DNA of 18,461 bases from JBLKSS01 sp047607725. Lineage in GTDB: Bacteria; Pseudomonadota; Gammaproteobacteria; Enterobacterales; Enterobacteriaceae. Of this stretch, positions 1 to 7,413 are shown piece by piece. Below the pieces are notes generated by a model. The model had not been told where the DNA came from and did no database searches. It worked only from the letters and a program-made list of their open reading frames with translations. Positions within the stretch are counted from its first letter, which is position 1. Each line of letters begins with the position of its first letter. A program made the translations under genes and the position numbers. The stretch is taken from NCBI RefSeq assembly GCF_047607725.1, contig NZ_JBLKSS010000046.1:1-18461 (forward strand), written 5' to 3'.

Positions 1-54
1 GTCCAGCGGGAAATTGGGACGACGTCTTGAGGGTTTTGGTGGGGTTTGTTTCAT
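1..54 (-). CDS. tnpA: IS66-family TnpA, N-terminal fragment (cut by window edge)
   Basis: The ATG at 54-52 opens a frame whose 18 visible codons start MKQTPPKPSRRRP, identical to the start of the right-hand copy at 17882. TnpA is the small helix-turn-helix accessory protein of IS66 elements. Only the start is visible, so whether this copy is intact is unknown. Confidence 0.7.
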   Translation of the reverse strand, partial: MKQTPPKPSRRRPNFPLD

Positions 55-138
55 GAATTGCGCCCATTAAAAAAATAATGGACATCATCTTCAATAACTT
101 GATGGGGAATTAACAGACGGCGCTGGGCGTACGCTTAC
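1..138 (-). mobile_element. IS66-like insertion sequence, left end (partial)
   Basis: The minus-strand sequence starting at 138 begins GTAAGCG, the type of terminus expected of IS66-family elements. It matches the plus-strand sequence starting at 17798 over all 138 nt with three mismatches. It runs through a leader into the first 18 codons of tnpA and leaves the window at base 1. The outer end lies 4 bp beyond the flgL stop codon, so the insertion did not remove flgL coding sequence. IS66 elements usually make 8-bp target duplications; the other end is outside the window, so this cannot be checked here. Confidence 0.85.
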
Positions 139-142
139 CCGG

Positions 143-1091
143 TTACTGGCTAAACAACGACATCGATTGCATGGCGGTAAACGTGCTGTAGGCGGCCTGC
201 AGCGCGACCTGTTGCTGGCTGTAGTCGAAGATCGCTTGATACCAGTCCACGTCCACCAGCGCGCTGATATTATCGCTGATAAGCGTGCTACGGGCTGGTG
301 CCGAGGCTGTCCAGATTGTCCAGCTCGTTAAGCTTGCTGCCCACCGAACTTTGCACCGCCAGCGAATTGGACAGACCGCGGCTGGCCTTACCGATGGCGG
401 CGGTGTAGTCATCGGTGACGGTGCTGTCGGCATCCTGCTGGGGCGTGGTCAGCGCCTTAAGGACGATATCCAACGTATTGAAAATATTGCTTTCGCTGTC
501 GCAGCCGTCCGGCTCGGTGGTATAGCCGGCCGTGAGGCTCATGAACACCGCCGAGCCGGTATCGCCAACGGTCATGCTGCGGCTGGCGTCGACCTGCTGC
601 GTCATAGCATGGCCGCCGCCGCTGTAACTGACGCTGCCGTCCTCCGCTTCGACAAAGGGCGCACTATTGGTTTTATACCCAGCGAACAGGTAGTTGCCGT
701 TACCGTCCTGGCTATTGGCCAGGTTCAGTAGCTGAGCTTTATACGACTGTAGCTGGGTCGCCAGCGACTGCCGGTCCTGATCGCTCAAGGTACTGTCGCC
801 CGCCTGCACCAGCAGCGTCTGTGTGCTTTGAATGACGTCGGTGACCTGCTCCAGCACCGTGGTTTCCGCCGACAGACTGTTGGTGGCGCTGGTGCGCGCC
901 GCGCTGTATTGGCTATTGAGGGCCTGGCTTTGGCCCAGTTTGATAGCCTGGGACGCGGCGATAGGATCGTCGGAGGGCACATTGACCCGTTTGCCGGTCG
1001 CCAACTGCTGCCCGGTATTCTCCCATTTGCTGTAGGACTCGCTGATAGCGTCTAAATTACGCTGGTAAATCATACTGGTGCTCAGGCGCAT
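143..1091 (-). pseudogene. flgL: Flagellar hook-filament junction protein FlgL, single frameshift
   Basis: FlgL (HAP3) is a secreted flagellar protein that joins the hook to the filament after FlgK. The frame from ATG 1091 reads like FlgL from its start (MRLSTSMIYQRNLDAI) to residue 267 and then stops at 288. The usual FlgL ending (ALVDVDW...YSTFTAMQSMSLFSQ) continues in another frame to the stop at 143-145. Removing one base near 296 (an extra A on the coding strand between Thr and Ala codons) joins both parts into about 315 residues; E. coli FlgL has 317. A Shine-Dalgarno AAGGGGA precedes the ATG. The gene follows flgK closely, as in the normal operon. The loss would remove most of the C-terminal helix that packs in the junction. 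A sequencing error could mimic a single indel, but neighbouring genes carry other lesions. Confidence 0.88.
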
Positions 1092-1133
1092 GGTTATTTC
1101 CCCTTACGGCATGAAAAACGGGCAGCGATGGCG

Positions 1134-2765
1134 TTAGCCAAGCGTCGATAATAAAGCGTCGAAAATGGTACCGGTGGTGGTCATGACCTTGGAATTGGCC
1201 TGGTAGTACTGCTGATAGCGCTGCAGATCCACATACTCCTCATCCAAATTGACGCCGGAAATCGACTGCTGCTTTTCGGTCAGCTGGCTTACCATACTGG
1301 CCTGCGTTTCGGAGGTGATCTTGGCATTGCTGGTCTGGGTGCCGACTTTACTGACCAGCGACGCATAGGCGGTCGACAGGGTGGCGCTTCCGCCTACCAG
1401 TTTGGTGTTTTGCAATGCCAGCAGCGCTTCGGCATTGCGATTATCGCCGTCGCCGCTCTCGTCGTCCGCCTGACCCGCGGCGATAAGGGCGGGATCGGTG
1501 ATAGCGACGCTCAGGCCCTGAATAACGTTAGACACCGTTTTTAATTGATAACTGTCGTTGACACTCGGAGTGCCGCTCACAGAAAGGCTCAAGCCCTCGA
1601 AGCTCAGAACGGTGGCGTCGGTCGCGGAGGTATAGGCCACGTTGGCGCCGTCGCTATTGCGGGTAATTTGCCAGCCGTCCGCGGTATATTTGGCCGTGTA
1701 GCCGCTGGCTTTGACCGCCGTACTGTCGGTAAACACCACGCTCAGCACCGCGCTGCCGCTATTGCGGGTGTTGTTCACCACCGTTGGACTGCCGAGGGTG
1801 AAGAAATCGCCGCCGGCATCGCCATTCAGATCTACCCCGGCCTGATGCTGCTGGTTGAAGCTGTCGGCGAACGCCAGCGCGATTTGCCCCAGTTGATTGC
1901 GGGCATCGGCCAACGCGCCATCGCGAAAGCTCAGCATACCGCCCAGGCTACCGCCCGTGAGCATCGCAGGGTCGATCTGGCTCAGGGTGCCATTGCCGCG
2001 ATCGTAGGCCAGCGCCATTTGCGACGCATCGGCCGAGGATGGCACCACCTCTAATGAATAGGCGCTGCTGCCCTGCACCAGGGTCAGGCCGCTACCGATA
2101 GTCAGGCTGAGGGTGCTGTCGTCTTGCACCGTCACATTGACGCCGACCAGTTGATTGAGCGAGTTGACCAGTTGGTCGCGCTGATCCAGCAGCGCATTGG
2201 ACTCTGAACCGGTGCCCTGACGGGCTATCTGGGCATTAAGATTGGCAATCTGTTTCGCGTAGGTGCTGATTTGGTCGGCGGTGGCGGACAGCTGGCTGTC
2301 GATCGCGCTATCCATATCGCGTAGGGCATTGTCCAGGCTGCTGAACTGGCTAACCAGATTCTGGCCGCTGCCGATCACCGTCTGACGCGCCGCGCTATCA
2401 CTGGTGGCCGAGGACAATGCCTGCAGGGAGGCGAAAAAGGTGCTTATCTGGGTGGATAAGTCCGTATCCGAATCTGACAGCAGGTTATCAATCTGGCTGA
2501 TGTTATCCGAATAAGTGCTGGCCATTGCGGCGGAGGTGGACGCAGCGCGCAGTTGCCCCACCACCAGCGAGTCATAGGCGCGGCTGATGCCGGTGACGGT
2601 GACGCCGTTTCCCAGCGCCCCGCTTTGCTGAGCCTCGCTCAGCGTCACCCGCTGCAAATTATAGCCGTCGACATAGGCGTTACTAATATTGTTTGAGGTC
2701 GTGGCCAACGCTATCTGTGCGGCTTTTAATCCGGAGGAAGCGATATTGTATAATGGGCTGGACAT
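1134..2765 (-). CDS. flgK: Flagellar hook-filament junction protein FlgK
   Basis: This is an uninterrupted 543-residue frame, close to the 547 of E. coli FlgK (HAP1), the first junction protein placed on the hook tip. The N-terminus carries the flagellar rod/hook signature with SNNISNAYVDGYNLQRV in place of the usual ASNNISSYNVAGYTRQ. The C-terminus has SGVNLDEEYVDLQRYQQYYQ, the conserved terminal helix motif. A Shine-Dalgarno AAGGA lies 7 nt before the ATG. It is the only open gene of the five flagellar genes here, lying between broken flgJ and broken flgL. Because its partners are broken, the protein probably has no hook to bind. The open frame most likely reflects chance or recent decay, not function, though this is an inference. 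Confidence 0.93.
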   Translation of the reverse strand: MSSPLYNIASSGLKAAQIALATTSNNISNAYVDGYNLQRVTLSEAQQSGALGNGVTVTGISRAYDSLVVGQLRAASTSAAMASTYSDNISQIDNLLSDSDTDLSTQISTFFASLQALSSATSDSAARQTVIGSGQNLVSQFSSLDNALRDMDSAIDSQLSATADQISTYAKQIANLNAQIARQGTGSESNALLDQRDQLVNSLNQLVGVNVTVQDDSTLSLTIGSGLTLVQGSSAYSLEVVPSSADASQMALAYDRGNGTLSQIDPAMLTGGSLGGMLSFRDGALADARNQLGQIALAFADSFNQQHQAGVDLNGDAGGDFFTLGSPTVVNNTRNSGSAVLSVVFTDSTAVKASGYTAKYTADGWQITRNSDGANVAYTSATDATVLSFEGLSLSVSGTPSVNDSYQLKTVSNVIQGLSVAITDPALIAAGQADDESGDGDNRNAEALLALQNTKLVGGSATLSTAYASLVSKVGTQTSNAKITSETQASMVSQLTEKQQSISGVNLDEEYVDLQRYQQYYQANSKVMTTTGTIFDALLSTLG

Positions 2766-2887
2766 GTCATTTCCTTTATTCCGGGTATCTGAATAAAAAA
2801 CCGGCGAATCATTACGGCAATTAAAAAAATAACGGCGCTAAGGGGCAAAACTTTAGAGCGCGTAAAAAAAAAATTCGCAGGGCGTTA

Positions 2888-3851
2888 TTAAAAGAGCGAG
2901 TTTAAATCATGGGTATAGGCTTTTACCGACCGGTGGATGGTATCTTTCAATTGGCCGATAATCTGTACCAGTTTTTCCCCGTAGCCGGGGTCGGTGGCGT
3001 AGCCGGCGCGCTGTAGCGCATAGGCCCCCTCTTCGGGGTGTTTGGCGTTCACTACCTCGCGATAGCGGGGATTGGTGGTGAGCAACTGAATATAATCTTC
3101 AATAGCCGCCAAATAAGAATCGTACACTTTAAAAACGTTGGGGAACTTTCACCGCCTGGCCGTTTTCATATTCCGTGGTCATCACGGTGGTCGACGCACC
3201 CTGTCAATCGTTGGTGGCTTTAATCCCGAACAGGTTATGGCTGGGTTTTCCGTCGGCGGTGGGGATTTCACGCTTACCCCAGCCGGATTCCAGCGCCGCC
3301 TGCGCCAAAATCAAATGATGGGATATGCCGCGGCGAGCGCCGGCGATCATCGCCGGAATAGCGAGCCGGTCGGTGAAGCTGCCGCCGCCGGGGGATGCCG
3401 TTGCCGCGGGCGCCGCCTCCTGCCGCGCCGTACCGCGCCGCAGCATTTCCCCCAGCAGCGCGGGGGGCATATAGGCGCCAGCGCCGGGGGCCAGGGCGGG
3501 CAGTCCGCACTGAGCGGTAGGCGTGCCGTCCGGTGTAGCCGCACCGCCCTGGGCGGGGCTCAGTTGCTTCACCATCATATCCGCCAGCCCCAGCCCTTTG
3601 GCGGAGAGCTGCTGGGCTATCTGCTGATCGTACAGGCTGGTGTAGCGCTGCGTTTGGTGGTTATCCAGCAGCCCCTCTTGGGGCAGCGCATCGCGCATGC
3701 TTTTCAGCATCATCTGTACGAACAGGCCCTCGACCTGTTTCGCCACCGCTTTCAGGGCCTGCGGCGATTGCGCCGCCGCCTGCTGATGCAGTTTATTCAG
3801 CGCATTGGCGTCATAGGCGGGGGACAGATCCATGCTCTCCATCAGCGGCAT
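2888..3851 (-). pseudogene. flgJ: Flagellar rod-scaffold / peptidoglycan hydrolase FlgJ, broken
   Basis: FlgJ has an N-terminal rod-capping domain and a C-terminal GH73 glucosaminidase domain that opens the wall for the rod. The ATG at 3851 overlaps the flgI stop by one base. Residues 1-100 match the rod domain (VEGLFVQMMLKSMRDALPQ). A long Ala/Pro/Gly linker follows, then the hydrolase start with the catalytic-type glutamate E188 in QAALESGWGKRE. After KATND the expected Trp codon is TGA (3206-3204). Reading on in frame gives an FlgJ-like stretch to VKVPQRF, then a run of five T on the coding strand (3131-3135) shifts the frame. The C-terminus resumes at about 3127 (VYDSYLAAIEDYIQLL) and ends at 2888. 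Repaired length is about 320 residues against 313 in E. coli. Two independent lesions make a sequencing error unlikely. Confidence 0.93.
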
Positions 3852-4981
3852 CAGATGATCTCCAGTTCGGCCTGCAGGCAGCCCGTGCTTTTCATCGCCT
3901 GTAAAATCGACATCAGGTCGTTCGGCGTCGCGCCCAGGGCGTTCATTGCGCGGATAACATTGTTGAGGCTGGCGCGGGATTCGACTTTTTGCAGCGATCC
4001 GCCGTTTTGCCGCACGGAAATCTGGGTCTGCGGTGTGACAACAGTATTGCCGTTGGTAAAGGGCGTATCTGGCTGGCTTACGTTCAGTTGGCTGTCCACC
4101 ACCACGGACAGGTTACCCTGTGCCACCGCGCAATTATCCAGGCTGACATTCCTGTTCATGACCACTGACCCGGTGAGTGAATTGATGATCACCTTGGCAT
4201 CCATCTGGCCGACGGCGATATCGATATCCTGGATTTGCGCCAGAAAGCGGACCTGCGCGCTATTGTCGGCGGGCAAACTGACTTCGACAGTGCGGGCATC
4301 CAGCGCCCGGGCGACGCCTATGCCGTTAAAGCGATTGATCGCGTCGCTGATGCGCTGGGACAAACTGAAGTTTTCCGCCTTAAGCTGCAGCGATAATAGC
4401 GGAGTGGGGCCGAAGGTGCTGGGTAATTCCCGTTCAATCACCGCGCCATTATTAATCCGTCCCCCCGACAGTTGGTTAATCTGCACCCGGCTGCTGCCGG
4501 CGCGGGCGCCCGCGCCGCCCACCAGCAGGTTGCCCTGCGCCAGCGCATAAACCTGACCGTCCGCGCCTTTAAGCGGCGTCATCAACAGCGTGCCGCCGCG
4601 CAGGCTTTTGGCCGAGCCCATCGACGACGACACCACGTCGATCGTCTGGCCGGCGCGGGCAAATGCCGGATAACTCCCGGTCACCATCACCGCCGCGACG
4701 TTTTTCAATTGCATGTTGGTACCGCTCGGCACGGTGATTCCCAACTGCGATAACATATTCTTTAGACTTTGGGTGGTAAACGGCGTTTAGGTGGTCTGAT
4801 CGCCGGTGCCGTCCAGGCCCACGACCAGGCCATAGCCGATAAGCGGGTTGTCCCGCACGCCCTGTATATCCACCAAATCCCGCAGGCGTTCGGCGGCAGC
4901 GGGCGCGCCAAGCAGCAAGAGAAGCAGCGCGGCGGCGGCAAACAGTCCACTGCTGCGGGCGGCGGTCTGGTTCCTGGTCAT
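3851..4981 (-). pseudogene. flgI: Flagellar P-ring protein FlgI, one nonsense codon
   Basis: FlgI forms the periplasmic P ring around the rod. The ATG at 4981 follows a GAGG Shine-Dalgarno and opens a signal peptide (Leu-rich core, LGAPAAA). The mature start is [12 protein letters not shown] and then the conserved [16 protein letters not shown]. The next codon, 4789-4787, is TAA where E. coli FlgI has CAG; the sequence then continues in the same frame as [20 protein letters not shown] and on to LEII, the normal C-terminus. The repaired protein is about 376 residues; E. coli has 365. One C-to-T change from CAA would explain the lesion. The downstream frame starting at MLSQ (301 aa) has no signal peptide, so it would not reach the periplasm. 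The stop overlaps the flgJ start. Confidence 0.93.
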
Positions 4982-4989
4982 GATGGCCT

Positions 4990-5601
4990 CTAATAAGAGA
5001 GTACATTCAGGAAAAAGCGCTGCAGCCAGCCCATTTCCTGCGCTTCGTTGATATAACCTTTGCCCACATATTCGATGCGGGCGTCCGCCACCTGCGTGGA
5101 CACCACCGCGTTATCACCATTGATGGTGCGTGGGTTGACGACGCCTGAGAAACGAATGTATTCGGTGCCCTGGTTGATAGCGATCTGCTTTTCGCCCACC
5201 ACTTTCAGGTTGCCGTTGGCCAGGACTTCCGCCACCGTCACGGTCATGGTGCCGGTAAAGGTATTTTTCGCCGAGGCGCCGCCCTTGCCGTCAAAATCGT
5301 TGCTGCCTTTGGCATCCAGGTCTGCTTTCTGGTTGCCAATCAGCCCGTTAAGCATTTTCGGCACCGTGGCGAACTCCAGCGTATTGCTTCCCTCGCGCGC
5401 GGCGTTGGCCGAAGAGCTTTTGCTGGCGCTGACGTTCTCCTGCAGGGTGATCGTCAGAATATCGCCCACGTTGCGCGGGAGCCGGCTGAGCGGAGGTCAG
5501 TCCCTCCACCAAATCTTTATGGGGCAGGTAAGCACCGCCCGCCAGGCACAGGGCGCTCGCGTTGGCCGGCGGCCGAACGCAGATGTTAAATTCATTGCCA
5601 T
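4990..5601 (-). pseudogene. flgH: Flagellar L-ring lipoprotein FlgH, deleted and frameshifted
   Basis: FlgH is the outer-membrane lipoprotein of the L ring. The C-terminal two thirds are open from a GTG at 5469 ([20 protein letters not shown] to [12 protein letters not shown]) and match FlgH closely. Further upstream, another frame reads [20 protein letters not shown], which aligns with the lipobox region of E. coli FlgH ([20 protein letters not shown]). The lipobox cysteine position is a glycine here. Between SAQPAPA and NVGD about 30 codons are missing and the frame changes near 5478. The extreme N-terminus (MAMNLTSAFG, from 5601) is in yet another frame. The copy therefore has a deletion, at least two frame changes and no lipidation site. 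The exact start is uncertain. flgI follows 8 bp downstream. Confidence 0.88.
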
Positions 5602-5820
5602 CACCGATGGGGTGTCCCGATCCGAACGTTTATCACCGGACCGGCGAGGGCTGTAATAGTGGCGGTGATAGCCACAGCGACAGCCATCGCGATAGCGGCA
5701 ACGAGGTTAAACGCCAGAAACCGGAAGCTCGAAGCCCCGAGCTAAAAACAAGCATTCTTGAGATAGGCATCCAATACCCGGTCTGGCGCGGGGAAGACCG
5801 CAGCCAGGCGCCAAAAGAAA
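5602..5820. other. Intergenic stretch where flgG would be expected; nothing recognised
   Basis: In the canonical operon flgG lies directly upstream of flgH, but no part of FlgG is seen here in any frame. The stretch has an uneven, partly repetitive composition around 5655-5710 (alternating GATAGC and ACAGC-like words). It also has a short perfect hairpin with 6-bp arms at 5726-5731 and 5738-5743. No gene is assigned. The upstream flagellar operon has either been deleted or moved by rearrangement. Confidence 0.5.
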
Positions 5821-5870
5821 GTAAGCGCCCCGTGGAGGACGTCTTGAATTATTGGTGGGTTTGTTGCATG
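5821..5870 (+). repeat. Left arm of the 50-bp inverted repeat
   Basis: This arm pairs with 6096-6145 and differs only at arm positions 17 (G/A) and 47 (C/T). The similarity ends sharply beyond base 5870. Confidence 0.9.
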
Positions 5871-5956
5871 GCCCGGTAAGAATATGTTCCTCTACGATGC
5901 CTAGTGAACCCGCATCCTATAAGGGACGGCTGTCAGATCATGGATAATCCGGCGAT

Positions 5957-5990
5957 GATAGTGTCCACTTAAATTTTAATGGACACTATC
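5957..5990. repeat. 11-bp inverted repeat inside the MITE-like element
   Basis: GATAGTGTCCA at 5957-5967 is exactly complementary to TGGACACTATC at 5980-5990, with a 12-nt AT-rich spacer. It could fold as a hairpin in either strand. It is not followed by a T-run, so a factor-independent terminator is not supported. Confidence 0.8.
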
Positions 5991-6095
5991 ACAAACTTCA
6001 GAACCACTAAGTTCATATCACTCAAACCGGGATGGAAATAAAAGTTATTAAAATCAATACAATGAGCATAAGCGTGCAACGTAGGTTTACTGTCT

Positions 6096-6145
6096 CATAC
6101 AACAAACCCACCAATAATTCAAGACGTCTTCCACGGGGCGCTTAC
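6096..6145 (-). repeat. Right arm of the 50-bp inverted repeat
   Basis: This is the reverse complement of 5821-5870 with two mismatches. Read inward from 6145 it begins GTAAGCGCCCCGTGG. Confidence 0.9.
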
Positions 6146-6581
6146 CGCGCGGTTACGGCAAAATAACGGGCCAGGGCGGCGCGCCGCCGCCGGACAACCG
6201 CTTCACGCCCGGCGACCGACAGCGCTTCGTCCGGCCCGTGCTAGTGCGTTGTGCGTTGTGCGTTGTGCGTTGTGCGTGGCATTGTGCCAAAACCGCTTTC
6301 CCCTGCCGCCGTCAGCGCGCTTATGCGCAGTGGCGTAGCGAAGGCGCTTTGCCTTGGCTCCCACCAGCGCCTTTCTGCGCCCCGGTGCGTCAAACTCTCA
6401 TGACCCCGGCCACCGGCAGCCTGCTCTTTGCCCCGAGGCCCTTGGGCTCGTTTCTACAGGCGCGCCGTGCAGGCGCGGTCGCTCATTAACGCCGCTTATC
6501 GGGGATAAGATCATTCCATTTCAACCGTCGCCGGACGGCCGTTAAACTGCCCGCCACAATCGGCAATCGACGGGACGGCAT
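6146..6581. other. Gene-free stretch upstream of argO
   Basis: mscS lies upstream of argO in E. coli, but no MscS-like sequence is seen here. The first 40 bases resemble the GC-rich repeat behind yggE. A 7-bp tandem repeat follows, then GC-rich sequence with no convincing codon usage. A perfect hairpin CTTATC-GGG-GATAAG lies at 6495-6509, about 70 bp before the argO start, and may belong to the argO control region. Short frames of 63 and 83 codons overlap each other here and match nothing I recognise. Confidence 0.5.
6244..6278 (+). repeat. Tandem repeat, 7-bp unit GTGCGTT
   Basis: Four exact head-to-tail copies of GTGCGTT (6244-6271) are followed by a fifth copy that departs at its last base (GTGCGTG). 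The array is a simple repeat in non-coding sequence and a likely site of slippage length variation. Confidence 0.93.
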
Positions 6582-7223
6582 ATGTGGCGTTTTTTCTTAC
6601 AAGGATTTTTTCTCGGCATGGCCCTGATTGTGCCCATCGGGCCGCAAAACGTGATGGTGATGAATCAGGGGATACGCCGGCAGTATTTTTTGCTGGCAGC
6701 CACGCTGTGCTTTATAAGCGATCTCTTACTTATCTGCGCGGGGGTGTTCGGCGGCGCGGCGCTCGTCACCCGTTCGCCGTGGCTATTGCTGGCTATCACG
6801 TTGGCCGGCGTTTTGTTCCTCGGCGGCTATGGCTTTTGCGCCTTGCGCAACGGCTGGCGCGGCGCGGTGGCGCAGGGCGATACCCGGGCGACCGCCGGCG
6901 GCAGCCGTCGTAGGGTGCTGTTGACCATTCTGGCGGTCACCTGGCTCAATCCCCATGTCTATCTGGATACGGTGGTGATCCTCGGCAGCGTCGCCGGCCA
7001 ATTGGCCCCGGCAAATCGCGGCTGGTTTGCCGGCGGCACCATCAGCGCCTCCCTGGTCTGGTTTTACGGCCTGGCGCTTATTGCCGTACGGCTGGCGCCC
7101 TGGTTGATACAACCGCGCGTGCAGCGCGCTATTCAGTGGCTCGTGGGTATCGTGATGTGGTGCGTGGCGTTGCAGCTGCTTCATCAGGGCTGGCGTATGT
7201 TCAGAGCGTTGGCCGCTTTTTAG
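6582..7223 (+). CDS. argO: Arginine exporter ArgO (LysE family)
   Basis: ArgO is an inner-membrane exporter of arginine, and of its toxic analogue canavanine, in the LysE superfamily. The 213-residue frame is close to the 211 of E. coli ArgO and keeps the family landmarks. These are GPQNVMVMNQGIRRQY at about residues 20-35, SDLLLICAGVFGG at 46-58, and TWLNPHVYLDT at 120-130. About six hydrophobic segments span the protein (roughly 4-20, 36-60, 66-86, 112-138, 150-172, 183-202). The gene lies next to yggE and one gene from argP, as in E. coli. ArgP is the known activator of argO, so this regulatory pair is preserved. No strong Shine-Dalgarno is visible, only a GACGGGACGG stretch. Confidence 0.93.
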   Translation: MWRFFLQGFFLGMALIVPIGPQNVMVMNQGIRRQYFLLAATLCFISDLLLICAGVFGGAALVTRSPWLLLAITLAGVLFLGGYGFCALRNGWRGAVAQGDTRATAGGSRRRVLLTILAVTWLNPHVYLDTVVILGSVAGQLAPANRGWFAGGTISASLVWFYGLALIAVRLAPWLIQPRVQRAIQWLVGIVMWCVALQLLHQGWRMFRALAAF

Positions 7224-7338
7224 GCAATCAATGCCGCACCCACCTTATTCAGACTTATCCTATATTTTCGGCCCCAGACGACGGGATACGCTGGCAAACC
7301 GGTATAAACGTAACGGTAAAAAACTGCAAATAACATTG

Positions 7339-7406
7339 TCCCCCGGGGGAAAAGGGGGATGATATACTCAGTTACGTATCTTAATTAGCGAATCATATTC
7401 CCCGGG
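7339..7406 (+). promoter_or_regulatory. Candidate yggE promoter and leader hairpin
   Basis: TGATATACT at 7360-7368 is an extended -10 element (TGn plus TATACT), about 45 bp before the GTG start; no good -35 is seen at the usual spacing. It lies between a perfect 12-bp palindrome TCCCCCGGGGGA (7339-7350) and CCCCGGG at 7400-7406. The latter could pair with CCCGGGG at 7342-7348 and covers part of the GGGAG Shine-Dalgarno. The 5' arm lies upstream of the predicted start point, so pairing in the mRNA would need an earlier start. Confidence 0.4.
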
Positions 7407-7413
7407 AGAAACC

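Larger units (their letters stand above)
5821..6145. mobile_element. MITE-like element with 50-bp terminal inverted repeats
   Basis: Bases 5821-5870 and the reverse complement of 6096-6145 agree at 48 of 50 positions. Both begin GTAAGCGCCCCGTGG, sharing GTAAGCG with the IS66-like ends in this window. The 225-bp interior is more AT-rich than its surroundings, holds no reading frame of note, and contains an 11-bp inverted repeat. The element is far too short to encode a transposase, so it would be non-autonomous. The 8 bp on either side (AAAAGAAA and CGCGCGGT) do not match, so no target duplication supports a recent insertion. It could instead be a fusion of two IS ends left by deletion. Confidence 0.65.

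Noticed and set aside
3138..4550. 470-codon plus-strand frame
   Set aside because: It lies antisense to flgJ and flgI, which are clearly recognisable on the minus strand; its translation has no family features.
5562..5879. 105-codon plus-strand frame crossing the flgH start and the left repeat arm
   Set aside because: It spans three unrelated segments (antisense of flgH, unassigned sequence and the inverted repeat), which a real gene would not do.
6146..6238. Minus-strand open stretch rich in Arg and Ala
   Set aside because: It has a protein-like look but no recognisable family, no start and no neighbour to explain it; GC-rich sequence often stays open by chance.
6238..6545. Two overlapping frames of 83 and 63 codons before argO
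   Set aside because: They overlap each other, begin in a simple tandem repeat, and show no family signature.
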